From positions 62,001-126,000 of the forward strand of contig NZ_AUDO01000008.1 in NCBI RefSeq assembly GCF_000425505.1: a stretch of DNA of 64,000 nucleotides. Direction: 5' to 3'. Both the position numbers and the translations under genes were made by a program. Below the pieces are notes generated by a model. It was not told the DNA's origin and did no database searches. It saw nothing but the letters and a program-made list of their open reading frames with translations. Within the stretch, counting starts at the first letter, position 1. Every line of letters starts with the position of its first letter. Origin of the DNA: Flavobacterium frigidarium DSM 17623. Lineage in GTDB: Bacteria > Bacteroidota > Bacteroidia > Flavobacteriales > Flavobacteriaceae. Positions 40,820 to 50,742 of the stretch are shown piece after piece.

Positions 40820-42055
40820 ATGACTCTAGAAGACAAAGAGATTATTTTATTAAAAGTTTCCGGTCAGGATAAACCGGGAGTGACTGCGGGTTTAACTTCG
40901 ATTTTGGCCAATTATGAAGCGACTATATTAGATATAGGTCAGGCTGATATTCATGATACATTATCATTAGGGATTTTATTCGAAATTAAAGCAGGCTCGT
41001 CATCGGCACCTATTTTAAAAGATTTATTGTTTAAAGCCTACGAGTTAGAAATAAAGGTGAAGTTTACGCCAATTTCTATTGATGATTATGAACATTGGGT
41101 AAGAGGACAGTCTAAAAAGAGATACATTGTCAATATTCTAGGTGAAACGCTTGCGGCCGGACAAATGGCTGCAGTGACTCAAATTTTGTCTGATCAAAAT
41201 TTAAATATCTACGCCATCAAAAGGTTAACAGGTAGAGTTTCAATTATCGATAAAGGGATGTATCCTCGTTCTTGTGTGCAGTTATCTGTATCGGGAGAGA
41301 TATTGAATAAGACCTTAATCACGGCTAAATTCATGGAGATTTCGAGAACGTTAGACGTTGATATCTCATTTCAAGAGGATGGGATTTATCGTAGAAACAG
41401 ACGCTTAGTTTGTTTTGATATGGACTCTACTTTGATTCAAACAGAGGTTATCGATGAACTAGCTGATCTTGCAGGAGTGGGAGAGCAGGTAAGAGCAATC
41501 ACAGAATCAGCAATGAATGGCGAAATTGATTTTAGCGAAAGCTTTAAACAACGTATGGCATTACTTGAAGGACTGAGCGAAGAAGTATTGCAAAAAGTAG
41601 CGGAGAATTTACCTATTACACAAGGAGCACATCGCTTGATGAAAGCATTAAAATATTACGGTTATAAAACCGCGATACTTTCAGGCGGATTTACTTATTT
41701 TGGTAAGTATTTACAAAAAGAATTGGGTATTGATTATGTGCACGCTAACGAATTAGAAATAATCGATGGCAAGCTAACAGGGAAATATTTAGGAGAAATT
41801 GTAGATGGTAAGAAGAAGGCAGAACTCTTGCAATTAATCGCAGATAAAGAGGGTGTACACATCAACCAGACAATTGCAGTAGGAGATGGAGCCAATGATT
41901 TACCAATGCTAAATTTAGCCGGTCTTGGAATCGCTTTTCATGCCAAACCTACAGTCAAAGAAAGCGCGTCGACATCTATTTCAAGCTTAGGCTTAGATGG
42001 TGTATTGTATCTATTAGGGTATCATGACAGGCATATTGACATGATGATGGAGTAA
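40820..42055 (+). CDS. serB: Phosphoserine phosphatase with N-terminal ACT domains
   Basis: 411 residues. The C-terminal half is a HAD phosphatase: VCFDMDSTLIQTEVIDELADLAG around residue 200 has the DxDxT nucleophile motif, LSGGFTYFGKYLQ the second motif, and AVGDGANDLPML the metal-binding motif. It performs the final step of serine synthesis. The N-terminal half carries two ACT-type domains (VSGQDKPGVTAGLTSILANYEATILDIGQ, then IVNILGETLAAGQMAAVTQIL), which may give serine feedback. It is a single-gene unit with its own terminator. Confidence 0.95.
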   Translation: MTLEDKEIILLKVSGQDKPGVTAGLTSILANYEATILDIGQADIHDTLSLGILFEIKAGSSSAPILKDLLFKAYELEIKVKFTPISIDDYEHWVRGQSKKRYIVNILGETLAAGQMAAVTQILSDQNLNIYAIKRLTGRVSIIDKGMYPRSCVQLSVSGEILNKTLITAKFMEISRTLDVDISFQEDGIYRRNRRLVCFDMDSTLIQTEVIDELADLAGVGEQVRAITESAMNGEIDFSESFKQRMALLEGLSEEVLQKVAENLPITQGAHRLMKALKYYGYKTAILSGGFTYFGKYLQKELGIDYVHANELEIIDGKLTGKYLGEIVDGKKKAELLQLIADKEGVHINQTIAVGDGANDLPMLNLAGLGIAFHAKPTVKESASTSISSLGLDGVLYLLGYHDRHIDMMME

Positions 42056-42078
42056 TATCACTATAAGCATATAAAATA

Positions 42079-42112
42079 GCCTTAGTTCTTTGTGAGAGCT
42101 AAGGCTTTTTTT
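42079..42112 (+). terminator. Intrinsic terminator of serB
   Basis: Stem GCCTTAG / CTAAGGC with a 13-nt partly pairing loop, followed by seven T. Confidence 0.8.
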
Positions 42113-42151
42113 GTTTTTATTGGATACTATTTTAAGATGTGTAAGCTGTGG

Positions 42152-43678
42152 TTAAAGTGCTACTCTAACTTGCATTTCTTTCAATTGTTCTAAGTAGTCT
42201 CTTTGATTAGACAGTCTAGGAATTTTATGTTGGCCACCTAATTTGTCTCGATCTTTTAACCAGTCATAAAACAAATTTTTGCGTGCTATATTTATAATCA
42301 AAGGATTTAATGTCATGTTATTGGTACGCTTCGCCTCGTAATCAGAATTGAGTGTTTGTAGCGTTTCATCCAGTATTTTATGAAAAGCCTCTATATTTTC
42401 AGGAGCTTTCTTGAATTCGATCATCCACTCGTGTGCGCCTTTTTCTTTGCCTTCCATAAAAACGGGTGCAACGGTGTAATCGACTACTTCGGTGTTCGTT
42501 TCTCTACATGCTTTGGCTATAGCCTGATCGGTATTTTCGACCATTAACTCTTCTCCAAAAACATTAATATGGTGTTTTGTTCGTCCCGTAACTCTAATTC
42601 TGTAAGGGCTCAAAGAGGTAAAACGAACAGTGTCTCCTATTAAATAACGCCATAATCCTGAATTTGTAGTAATAACAATAGCGTAGTTTTTAAACAATTC
42701 TACATCAGCAAGGCGAACAACTTTTTGGTTTGGTGTATCAAAAGTGTCCATTGCAATGAATTCGTAAAAGATACCATAATCTAGCATTAACAATAAATCG
42801 CTAGAATAATTCAAATCTTGAATGGCAAAGAAGCCTTCAGAGGCATTGTATATTTCGTAATATTTAAATTCTTTCTTAGGTAGGATTTTTTGATATTGTT
42901 CGCGGTAGGGTTCAAAATTCACTCCTCCGTGAAAATACACTTCTAAGTTTGGCCATACTTCAAATAGATCTGTTTTTCCAGTTTCTTCAATCATGCGGTT
43001 CATTAAAACCAACATCCATGAAGGAACTCCAGCAAAACTAGTCACATTCTCTTTCTTGGTCTCGTTAATAATGGCGGCCATTTTTGACTCCCATTCGCTC
43101 ATCAGTGATATTTTACTACTTGGTGTGCTGCTAAACTCTGCCCAGATAGGCATGTTTTCGATCAATATAGCTGATAAATCTCCAAAAGAGGTGTTGTTGT
43201 TTTCGTATATTTGGGAGCTTCCACCTAGACGCAAACTCTTACCTGTAAACAATTCTGAATTTTCATTATTGTTTAAATACATGCATAATAAATCCTTACT
43301 CCCTTTATAGTGGCAATCCTCAAGCGCACTGCTACTTACGGGGATAAATTTACTTTTTGCGTTTGTTGTACCGCTCGACTTGGCAAACCATTTTATTGGC
43401 GAATTCCAAAACAAGTTTTGCTCTCCACTACGGGTACGCTCAATTAAAGGGTGTATGTCTTCATAAGCAACGATAGGCACACGCTCTGCAAATGTAGCGT
43501 AAGACTTTATAGAGGCATAATCATAATCACGTCCCATAACCGTATCTTTTGCTGAGGTAACCAAATTCATTAGCAATTCCTCTTGTACCTCATTAGGGTA
43601 TTTTAAGAAGAGTTCAATTTGGTGGATTCGTTGTTTTAGAACCCAAGAAGCGAATGAATTAATAATGGTTAGTGGCAT
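42152..43678 (-). CDS. GH3 family adenylate-forming protein
   Basis: 508 residues, cytoplasmic. The ANL-superfamily ATP-binding motif is seen as FAKSSGTTNAKSKFIPVS (about residue 95). YNASEGFFAIQD is the second adenylation motif, followed by the LWRYLIGDTVRFTSLSPYRIRVTGRTKHHINVFGEEL segment typical of GH3. Plant GH3 enzymes conjugate amino acids to auxin or jasmonate; the substrate of bacterial members is unknown. Length is typical for the Bacteroidota family. It is divergent from the DUF2797 gene. Confidence 0.92.
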   Translation of the reverse strand: MPLTIINSFASWVLKQRIHQIELFLKYPNEVQEELLMNLVTSAKDTVMGRDYDYASIKSYATFAERVPIVAYEDIHPLIERTRSGEQNLFWNSPIKWFAKSSGTTNAKSKFIPVSSSALEDCHYKGSKDLLCMYLNNNENSELFTGKSLRLGGSSQIYENNNTSFGDLSAILIENMPIWAEFSSTPSSKISLMSEWESKMAAIINETKKENVTSFAGVPSWMLVLMNRMIEETGKTDLFEVWPNLEVYFHGGVNFEPYREQYQKILPKKEFKYYEIYNASEGFFAIQDLNYSSDLLLMLDYGIFYEFIAMDTFDTPNQKVVRLADVELFKNYAIVITTNSGLWRYLIGDTVRFTSLSPYRIRVTGRTKHHINVFGEELMVENTDQAIAKACRETNTEVVDYTVAPVFMEGKEKGAHEWMIEFKKAPENIEAFHKILDETLQTLNSDYEAKRTNNMTLNPLIINIARKNLFYDWLKDRDKLGGQHKIPRLSNQRDYLEQLKEMQVRVAL

Positions 43679-43774
43679 TTTTTAAATTAGGAGTTATGAA
43701 TTATGCGTTACGAATGATAACTTTACCAAAAATAACATTTTTTGTTAAAAATCAAACTTTAAAGAGTAAACTAA

Positions 43775-44569
43775 ATGCAATACGAAGGCGTACTGACCAA
43801 AATGCAAACTGAATATGGAGACCCTATTCAATACTACTTGGTTTTTGAAGACAGTTTTTTAAACGTAAACCAGTTATTAGGCAAAGATATTTCGATAGAT
43901 TTTTTGGGATATCAGTGTTTAAATTGCGGTAAAAAGAAAAAGATTTTTCGTCAAGGTTTTTGTTATGACTGTTTCTATTCTAGCGCTGCTGTTGGGGATT
44001 GGATCATGAAGCCGGAGTTAAGTACTGCGCATTTAGAAATTGAAGACCGTGATTTAGAGTATGAAAAAAGAGTACAATTGCAACCACATATTGTGTATCT
44101 AGCGCTTTCTAGCGAGGTGAAAGTTGGTGTTACTCGTGGCACGCAAATGCCCACGCGATGGATCGATCAAGGTGCAAATGAGGCAATTGCTATTCTAGAA
44201 GTTCCCAACCGTTATCTTGCCGGAATCACTGAGGTGGCTTTAAAAAATCATTACGCAGACAAAACAAATTGGCGCAAAATGTTAACTAATGATGTTCCTC
44301 CAGCCGACCTAATTGCCGAAAGAGCAACGCTTGAAAACTTGATTCCTGAGGAAGCTAAGGAATATTTTCATCTAGACAAAAATGATCTATACCGCATGCA
44401 GTATCCTGTGCTTGAATATCCTACAAAGGTAAAAAGCTTAAGTCTCGATAAAACGCCGAGATTTCAAGGTAAATTAACGGGTATAAAAGGGCAGTACCTA
44501 ATATTTGAAGATGGGACTGTTTTCAATATTCGCAGTTCTGAAGGCTATGTAGTGCGCATTCAAGTATAA
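43775..44569 (+). CDS. DUF2797 domain protein
   Basis: 264 residues, cytoplasmic. It has a treble-clef-like Cys cluster CLNCGKKKKIFRQGFCYDCFY (about residues 48-68; four Cys suited to zinc). A GIY-YIG-like segment follows: HIVYLALSSEVKVGVTRGTQMPTRWIDQGANEAI, with the Tyr and Arg typical of that fold. DUF2797 has no established function; nucleic-acid binding is only a guess from the zinc cluster and fold. It is divergent from the GH3 gene and followed by a structured repeat. Confidence 0.85.
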   Translation: MQYEGVLTKMQTEYGDPIQYYLVFEDSFLNVNQLLGKDISIDFLGYQCLNCGKKKKIFRQGFCYDCFYSSAAVGDWIMKPELSTAHLEIEDRDLEYEKRVQLQPHIVYLALSSEVKVGVTRGTQMPTRWIDQGANEAIAILEVPNRYLAGITEVALKNHYADKTNWRKMLTNDVPPADLIAERATLENLIPEEAKEYFHLDKNDLYRMQYPVLEYPTKVKSLSLDKTPRFQGKLTGIKGQYLIFEDGTVFNIRSSEGYVVRIQV

Positions 44570-44584
44570 AAGTATATTGTTATT

Positions 44585-44697
44585 GGGCGTGACCTTAAAT
44601 AAAATTTATTCTAATTTTATTTAAGGTCGGGCTATCCGCTGTATCTTTTTTTCTTGAAAACAAGATAAAAAGGATGCCGCTACTATCCCTCACGCGG
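44585..44697 (+). repeat. Dispersed structured intergenic element, type A copy 3
   Basis: GGGCGTG, arm 1 a perfect 15-bp stem (ACCTTAAATAAAATT with its complement around TATTCT), GGTCGGGCTATCCGCTGTATC, arm 2 (TTTTTTTCTTG / CAAGATAAAAA), then GGATGCCGCTACTATCCCTCACGCGG. The frame is almost identical to the copy at 13485 while both arms differ in sequence. Confidence 0.75.
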
Positions 44698-44743
44698 CCT
44701 TGTACTATACAATGATTATTATCTAAAAATCATATAAAAAAAA

Positions 44744-44779
44744 GGGATGCACAATTAGCTAATTGGGCATCCCTTTTTT
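44744..44779 (-). terminator. Bidirectional terminator of the AsmA-like gene
   Basis: Near-perfect palindrome GGGATGC ... GCATCCC with inner CAATTAGCTAATTG pairing; T-runs on both strands. It ends the minus-strand AsmA transcript and can also stop the plus-strand DUF2797 transcript. Confidence 0.85.
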
Positions 44780-44801
44780 ATAAACGTTTTATACTGTCAC
44801 A

Positions 44802-47489
44802 CTACGGATTCTGTTCCGTTTCTGTAGCTGGTGGAGTTGTCGCTGCAGGAGTTGTGGTTTTCTTTTTATTCAATAGTCCTTTTAATAAACTTGTAGCTTG
44901 TTTTTTTACTTCGACTTTTGCTTGTTCCTGTACTTCAGCTTTTGTGGTAGGAACCACTGTCTTAGTCGTGTCTCCTGGTTTTTTATTCTTATTGATAAGG
45001 TCGGTTAATTTTGATGTCCCTTTGCTGATTAATTCTGCTTTCTGTTGTTGAATCAATTGATTCGTCAAATTAGTTACCGCTGTTTTAAGATCAGTAGAGA
45101 TTTTTGGGTTTGTGAAACTTCCCGTCATTAATGCATTAATCGGAATGCTTTCTAACTTGGCAGCATCTGTCGGTGTTAACTTTGCTATGAGCGCATTAGC
45201 ATCTGATCCCAAATATTTAGCTGGTACATCAAATTTCAAACTGTAATTCATAGTTTGGTCAAAACCGTGCGTTCCACCTATTGTTGCTTTAATGTCTTTG
45301 TATTTAATATCAAACGGACGTACGTTCACTTGACCGTCTTTAAAAGTAATCGCTGCTTTTAAATCATTAAAGTTGATCTTGCTCAAATCTAAAAATTTGA
45401 TATTTGAAGTCAGCGCTGTCAACAGAGTTGAATTGCTAGCATTTACCGTAGTCGATAACAATTGACCTAATAAATCTCCAGTCAAACTTTTAAGATCTGG
45501 ACTCATGTCATTTGTTAGATTTCCATTTAATTTAATAGTAGAGTTCAATTTTCCATTGATGATACCTGCAATAGGAGCTAGTTTTTTAAGCATATCTAGT
45601 TGGGTAAAGGATTGTGCTATGTCCACCTGATTCAGTCCTAAATTCATGTCAAATACGGGCGTTTTTCCTTTCGTAGAAACAGATCCGTTCAAACCTATGC
45701 TTCCTCCAAAAATAGAAGTCTTTACGTTTTCCATGGTTACTTTTTCGTCCTTCACGAGTAGTTTTCCTGAGACGTCTTTTAATGTTAAGTTGTCATACAA
45801 AACAGTATTGGCTTTCGCGCTAAGCGTACAATTTAAAAAAGCCGGAATTTTCATAGCTTCCGTTGCTTGTGGAGTTGTTTTGGTTGCCGTCTTGTTTGCA
45901 GTATTTCCTGTGCTGGCTGTTGTGCTTCCGGTTGTCATGAAGTCGCTTACTGCAAGTTGGTTAGAAAATAAAGTAAAGTTTCCTTTTAACTCTTGGTTTT
46001 TAAAGATGAATCCATAAAAATTCTCAAGAATTCCCGTTACACTAATATCACTTTTTCCAGTAGCTGCGTTAAATTGTTTCAAGTTAACTTGACTAGGATT
46101 GAATTGTACGAGTGCTGTACTTATATTTAAAGCTTTTCCGTTTTCATCAGTATATTTAAACCCAAATAGGCTCATTGTTCCCGCATTATTAATATTTTGG
46201 TATTGACTATTCTCTACAGATTGCATATCAAATTTAGTAGTAACATCTGCTTTTAAAATTCCAGATAGCGGTTTGTCTAGCTTAATAGGATAGGCTTGTG
46301 AAAGGTTTCCTAAATTAACTGTTCCTTTTAACATCGCATCTACAATAGCATTTTGAGTGACATTCGTAATTTTTGCTTTAGCGTTAAAAACATCTTGATC
46401 AATTTTAAAAGAAAGCTTATCAAGGTTTACGTAAGTGTCATTTAAAATACCTGTTTCATTGATAATTTTAGTATCGATTACAATATTTTGAACTGATTTA
46501 GGCAAGTCAGGATATTTAAAAGAGGCGTTATTTGATGCAATAGCAATATTAAATTTAGGAACAGTAGTGTCAGAATATCTTCCTTTAGCAAAACCAACAA
46601 TAGTAAAATCTCCTGTCGTTTTTACGTTGTCTAAGCTAGATGCATATGCTGCAGGAATCACTCCCAAGAAGTTTTTAAACGACGAGGTAGGTGTTTTAAA
46701 TTTTAAATCATAATCTTGTCCGCCTTCAACGATTTGGATGAAACCATCAAATTCAAGAGGCAATTGATTAATTAGTGCTTTGTTTTCTTTAAAGCTGTAT
46801 TTGCTGTCTTCTAAATCGATTCCTAAAACAGCATCAAGTGTCAGTGCTACATTTTTCATGTAGTTCACCTTGTCCATATCAAGTGAGACCTTTGTTGTAG
46901 TTTGAGTAACCAAATCTAATTTTGATGCTGCAAAATCTCCTGTGCCTTCATGATTAATACTGTCAAGTACTAATTTTATTTTAGAGGATTCATCGTAATA
47001 TTTAAATCTTAAGTTATCCACTTTGTAATTTTGAATATTTAGTGACAGCTTGCTGTCGCTACTCTCAGTAGCTGGCTTGTCATTTTTTATCGCTATATCA
47101 TAGTTACCCAGGCCATCTTTGTTAAACAAAATATTCACAACACCGTTCTTAGTGGCTATTCCTTGAATATTCATAGTCTCGTTAGCATCCTTAAAAAGTT
47201 CTTTAACTGACATTTTTAAGTCTAGTTCACCTAAGGAAACTAAAGTGTCTCCAGCAAACGGAGCTTTATTAATAATTAGCAGACTGTCTAGTGTTAAACT
47301 TGCATTGGGGAAATTTTTAAACAGACTCAAATTTGCATCTTTAAAACTTACATTAGCATCGACTTTACTATTGATAATTGTGGTTATTTTTGCCGTGATT
47401 TGGTCTTTAAAAAAGTAGGGAATTGCAAACAGTGATGCCACTACTAATAAAAGTAATCCTGCAAGTATTTTTAAGGTTGTCTTAAGCAT
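44802..47489 (-). CDS. AsmA-like C-terminal domain protein
   Basis: 895 residues. A single N-terminal membrane anchor (TLKILAGLLLLVVASLFAIPYFF) is followed by a long periplasmic part of repeated beta strands, as in the AsmA/TamB-like lipid-transfer family. The N-terminal AsmA region is INSKVDANVSFKDANLSLFKNFPNASLTLDSL. The conserved C-terminal AsmA_2 region (GSIGLNGSVSTKGKTPVFDMNLGL...ITFKDGQVNVRPFDIKYKDI) lies near 600-760. The tail is a charged, Pro/Thr/Lys-rich coil. Such proteins are thought to move phospholipids to the outer membrane. It is transcribed downstream of sppA but behind a terminator. Confidence 0.9.
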   Translation of the reverse strand: MLKTTLKILAGLLLLVVASLFAIPYFFKDQITAKITTIINSKVDANVSFKDANLSLFKNFPNASLTLDSLLIINKAPFAGDTLVSLGELDLKMSVKELFKDANETMNIQGIATKNGVVNILFNKDGLGNYDIAIKNDKPATESSDSKLSLNIQNYKVDNLRFKYYDESSKIKLVLDSINHEGTGDFAASKLDLVTQTTTKVSLDMDKVNYMKNVALTLDAVLGIDLEDSKYSFKENKALINQLPLEFDGFIQIVEGGQDYDLKFKTPTSSFKNFLGVIPAAYASSLDNVKTTGDFTIVGFAKGRYSDTTVPKFNIAIASNNASFKYPDLPKSVQNIVIDTKIINETGILNDTYVNLDKLSFKIDQDVFNAKAKITNVTQNAIVDAMLKGTVNLGNLSQAYPIKLDKPLSGILKADVTTKFDMQSVENSQYQNINNAGTMSLFGFKYTDENGKALNISTALVQFNPSQVNLKQFNAATGKSDISVTGILENFYGFIFKNQELKGNFTLFSNQLAVSDFMTTGSTTASTGNTANKTATKTTPQATEAMKIPAFLNCTLSAKANTVLYDNLTLKDVSGKLLVKDEKVTMENVKTSIFGGSIGLNGSVSTKGKTPVFDMNLGLNQVDIAQSFTQLDMLKKLAPIAGIINGKLNSTIKLNGNLTNDMSPDLKSLTGDLLGQLLSTTVNASNSTLLTALTSNIKFLDLSKINFNDLKAAITFKDGQVNVRPFDIKYKDIKATIGGTHGFDQTMNYSLKFDVPAKYLGSDANALIAKLTPTDAAKLESIPINALMTGSFTNPKISTDLKTAVTNLTNQLIQQQKAELISKGTSKLTDLINKNKKPGDTTKTVVPTTKAEVQEQAKVEVKKQATSLLKGLLNKKKTTTPAATTPPATETEQNP

Positions 47490-47653
47490 ATTTTTTTTAA
47501 TTTATTTAATATTGTAATGATGAAATTAACATCATTAATAATACAAAAATAGCATTTTAACGATAGTAGCCTTTTAAAATTTTCATAAATAAAGACATAC
47601 AGGCATTTAAAGCTGGTTTTAGGCTTTCGTAATTTTTGAAATGACATAAAAAA

Positions 47654-47681
47654 AATCCGCTACAAAATGATGTAGCGGATT
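47654..47681 (-). terminator. Intrinsic terminator of sppA
   Basis: Perfect 11-bp stem AATCCGCTACA / TGTAGCGGATT with a 6-nt loop; on the minus strand it is followed by a run of T. Confidence 0.9.
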
Positions 47682-47704
47682 TGAATTTTAGAATTTTTCT
47701 GTGA

Positions 47705-49462
47705 CTATTGAATGCTAATTTCAAATGGCATTAAAGCTTGAATTCCTTTTTGTGATTGCATCTTTTTTACTTTCTGCATTAACTTATAGTTTTCTTCACC
47801 AATCTCTTGAATGAATGATTCTTTTGTTTTCATAAATGGTAATCCAGAAAGCATGTCGTTGAAATCTTTCTTGTATTCAGGATAGTTCTGTGTGCTGTAA
47901 TTTTTAGTTTTCGATAATAAAGCAGCTTCTTTAATTGCGGCATCTAAACCACCAATTTTATCAACTAAGCCAATTTTGATAGCTTCTGAACCAGACCAAA
48001 CTCTCCCTTGAGCAATAGCATCTACTTGTTCGAATGTCATTTTTCTTCCTTCAGCTACATGGTTTACAAATGTTTTATAGATGTGCTCAACTCCTTCTAA
48101 CGTTACCTCTTTGAATTTTTCGTCCAAAGGTACAAAAGGACTGTATCCTGCTGAGTTTTTATTAGTATTCACTTGTTCTACATGAATTCCAATTCTCGAA
48201 CTTAATTCGCTGAAATTAGGTAAAATTCCAAATACTCCAATTGATCCAGTTATTGTATTGTTTTCAGCAAATATTCTTGATGCGTTGCAGGCGATATAGT
48301 ATCCTCCAGATGCAGCGTAATTACCCATTGAAACCACTACTGGTTTCACTTTTTTTGTTAATTCGACTTCTCTCCAGATTAGGTCAGATGTTAGTGCGCT
48401 TCCACCCGGACTGTCTACACGAAGTACGATTGCTTTTACCTTTTTATTTTCTCTAGCTTCTTGTAATGATCTACGCATTGATCCTTCACCAATTGTGTTT
48501 ACATCACCTTCACCACTTTGAATTTCACCTTGTGCATAAATAATTGCAATTTGGCTATCACCCTCAACGGTTTCAGATGTTGTTAAAACCTTTTTAGTGT
48601 AGTCAATAATAGAAATTTTATTATATTCTTTGTCAGCGGCTACTTTTAATCTCTTTTTGATGTCATTGTGATATACATCTTCGTACGCAATTACATCGAT
48701 CATCTTTGCCGCTTTGGCCATTTCTGGTGTGCGTGCTAGTAGTCCGTCTGCAATTTCATTTAAACCTTGTACCGATATGTTTCTACTTTTCGAAATATCA
48801 CTAGTCACAGAAGACCAGATCGAATTTAAAAGAGCGGTAACTTGTTCTCTGTTTGCAGGGCTCATTTCATTTTCAAGAAAAGGTTCTACTGCACTTTTAT
48901 ATTTTCCATGGCGAATCACTTCCATCTTAATTCCTGATTTTTCCTGTAGGTCTTTATAAAACATCACCTCTGATGATAGTCCTTTAAATTCCATTTCACC
49001 TACTGGATTCAAGTAAACAGTATTGGCAACCGAATTAATGTAATATGCTTTTTGCGAATACACATTAGCATATGATAAAACGAATTTCCCTGATTTTTTA
49101 AAATCTTCTAGCGCGTCTCTCAACTCTTTACTTTGCGCCATTCCTAAAGAGGATTCTTGGTTCAAAATAGAGATACCTTTAATATCACTATCTGATTTTG
49201 CAACTTTGATGGCATGGATGATATCTATAACGCCAACTTTTGCATTGTCAGAGAAAACAGTAACCCATGGGTCCTCATATTTACCTGCAAAGTCGTAATT
49301 GATGTTTTTTAAATCAAGTTGGATAACCGAATCTTCTTTTACTGTAACGCCTTCAGAATCTCCACCAAAAATGGCTCCTATGAAAATGATTCCAAAGAAA
49401 AAAAGCATACAGAACACAAATAAGCCAATAATTGTGGCTAATACATTTCCTAAAAACTTCAT
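47705..49462 (-). CDS. sppA: Signal peptide peptidase SppA (67K type)
   Basis: 585 residues, inner-membrane protease with a duplicated S49 fold. An N-terminal TM (IIGLFVFCMLFFFGIIFIGAIFG) is followed by the first half with the catalytic Lys in VIRHGKYKSAVEPF (near 185). The second half has the nucleophile Ser in GNYAASGGYYIAC (near 380) and DSPGGSA. It degrades cleaved signal peptides in the membrane. It stands as its own unit, with its promoter facing the FolK-dNK gene. Confidence 0.94.
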   Translation of the reverse strand: MKFLGNVLATIIGLFVFCMLFFFGIIFIGAIFGGDSEGVTVKEDSVIQLDLKNINYDFAGKYEDPWVTVFSDNAKVGVIDIIHAIKVAKSDSDIKGISILNQESSLGMAQSKELRDALEDFKKSGKFVLSYANVYSQKAYYINSVANTVYLNPVGEMEFKGLSSEVMFYKDLQEKSGIKMEVIRHGKYKSAVEPFLENEMSPANREQVTALLNSIWSSVTSDISKSRNISVQGLNEIADGLLARTPEMAKAAKMIDVIAYEDVYHNDIKKRLKVAADKEYNKISIIDYTKKVLTTSETVEGDSQIAIIYAQGEIQSGEGDVNTIGEGSMRRSLQEARENKKVKAIVLRVDSPGGSALTSDLIWREVELTKKVKPVVVSMGNYAASGGYYIACNASRIFAENNTITGSIGVFGILPNFSELSSRIGIHVEQVNTNKNSAGYSPFVPLDEKFKEVTLEGVEHIYKTFVNHVAEGRKMTFEQVDAIAQGRVWSGSEAIKIGLVDKIGGLDAAIKEAALLSKTKNYSTQNYPEYKKDFNDMLSGLPFMKTKESFIQEIGEENYKLMQKVKKMQSQKGIQALMPFEISIQ

Positions 49463-49555
49463 AACTATATTTTTTTTAATAAGTAGGTTAAATGGGGTAA
49501 TTGTTACAGCGAAGTACTGTTTTAATTTTTAAAATTTTAAGCGTAACACTTTGTG

Positions 49556-49563
49556 CAAAGATA
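49556..49563 (-). promoter_or_regulatory. Probable sppA promoter -7 element
   Basis: On the minus strand TATCTTTG, an exact TAnnTTTG match, 94 bp upstream of the sppA ATG. No clear TTG at the expected distance. Confidence 0.4.
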
Positions 49564-49602
49564 GGGCAATTCTAAAATTGTTTTAGTTAATTTGTGTTTA
49601 AT

Positions 49603-50742
49603 ATGAAAGTACAGCATCAGGTTACATTAGCTATTGGGAGCAATCAGGGCAATCGTCTTGAGAATATCGAACATTGTTTACAGTTGATCCATCAAGAGGT
49701 GGGAACAGTGGTCAGAGTGTCATCACTTTATGAATCGCCATCGTGGGGATTTGAGAGTGATGCATTTTATAATTGCGCTGTTTTAATTCATACTTTTAGT
49801 GAAGCGGAAGTTGTATTGAACCAAATTTTAGCGCTAGAAAAAACGTTAGGGCGTGTCCGATTAAATCTAGAAGGATACCAAGCTAGATTGATCGATATCG
49901 ATTTAATCTTTTTTGACGATGAAGTAATTGCCACTGATAATTTACAAGTGCCACATCCTTTATTGCAAGATAGAAATTTTGTGTTGTTGCCGCTTGCTGA
50001 TTTAAAATTAGACATTGTGCACCCTATTTTAAAGAAAACGGTTAAGGAGTTAATTGCAATATCAGCTGATGCTAGTGTTTGTAAAAATATTGGTGCCTTG
50101 CAAAACCCATTAAAAGATATTCCTTTAGAAAATTACAATTATATTGCTTTTGAAGGAAATATTGGTGCTGGAAAAACGACATTGACGAATAAAATTGCAG
50201 AAGATTTTAATGCCAAAACAGTTTTAGAACGTTTTGCTGACAATCCATTTTTACCCAAATTTTATCAAGATCAACATAGGTATGCATTTCCACTAGAGAT
50301 GTCTTTCTTAGCAGATAGATATCAGCAATTGTCAGATGATTTGGCTCAGTTTGATTTGTTTAAAGACTTTTTAGTAGCCGATTACCATATCTTTAAGTCA
50401 CTAATATTTGCCAAGATTACTCTTGCGGATGATGAATATCGCTTGTACCGCAATTTATTTGATATCATTTATAAAGAGATGCCAAAGCCGGATCTTTACG
50501 TATACTTGTATCAAAACTCGGAGCGACTGCTACAAAATATTAAAAAGCGTGGTCGCGATTACGAACAAAATATTGCTGCAGAGTATTTAGATAAAATCAA
50601 TAGCGGCTATTTAGATTATATCAAGTCTCAAAAAGATTTGAATGTATTAATCGTCGATGTCTCTGATAAGGATTTCGTGAAAAACCAAGCCGATTATCTC
50701 TTCATACTAGATGAAATTCGAAAAAAACTAGCTTCAAATTAG
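49603..50742 (+). CDS. folK: FolK-deoxynucleoside kinase fusion
   Basis: About 379 residues; starts at 49603 (MKVQHQV) or at 49594. Residues about 1-135 are 6-hydroxymethyl-7,8-dihydropterin pyrophosphokinase (LAIGSNQGNRLENIE, LYESPSWGF, LIDIDLIFFDDEVI, VPHPLLQDRNFVLLPLADL), a folate step. Residues about 175-379 are a deoxynucleoside kinase with Walker A FEGNIGAGKTT, ERFADNPFL, the DRY motif (LADRYQQ) and the LID segment RGRDYEQNI. Both active sites look complete. The fusion is usual in Flavobacteriia, although the two reactions belong to different pathways. It is convergent with, and overlaps by four bases, the TrmH-type gene. Confidence 0.93.
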   Translation: MKVQHQVTLAIGSNQGNRLENIEHCLQLIHQEVGTVVRVSSLYESPSWGFESDAFYNCAVLIHTFSEAEVVLNQILALEKTLGRVRLNLEGYQARLIDIDLIFFDDEVIATDNLQVPHPLLQDRNFVLLPLADLKLDIVHPILKKTVKELIAISADASVCKNIGALQNPLKDIPLENYNYIAFEGNIGAGKTTLTNKIAEDFNAKTVLERFADNPFLPKFYQDQHRYAFPLEMSFLADRYQQLSDDLAQFDLFKDFLVADYHIFKSLIFAKITLADDEYRLYRNLFDIIYKEMPKPDLYVYLYQNSERLLQNIKKRGRDYEQNIAAEYLDKINSGYLDYIKSQKDLNVLIVDVSDKDFVKNQADYLFILDEIRKKLASN

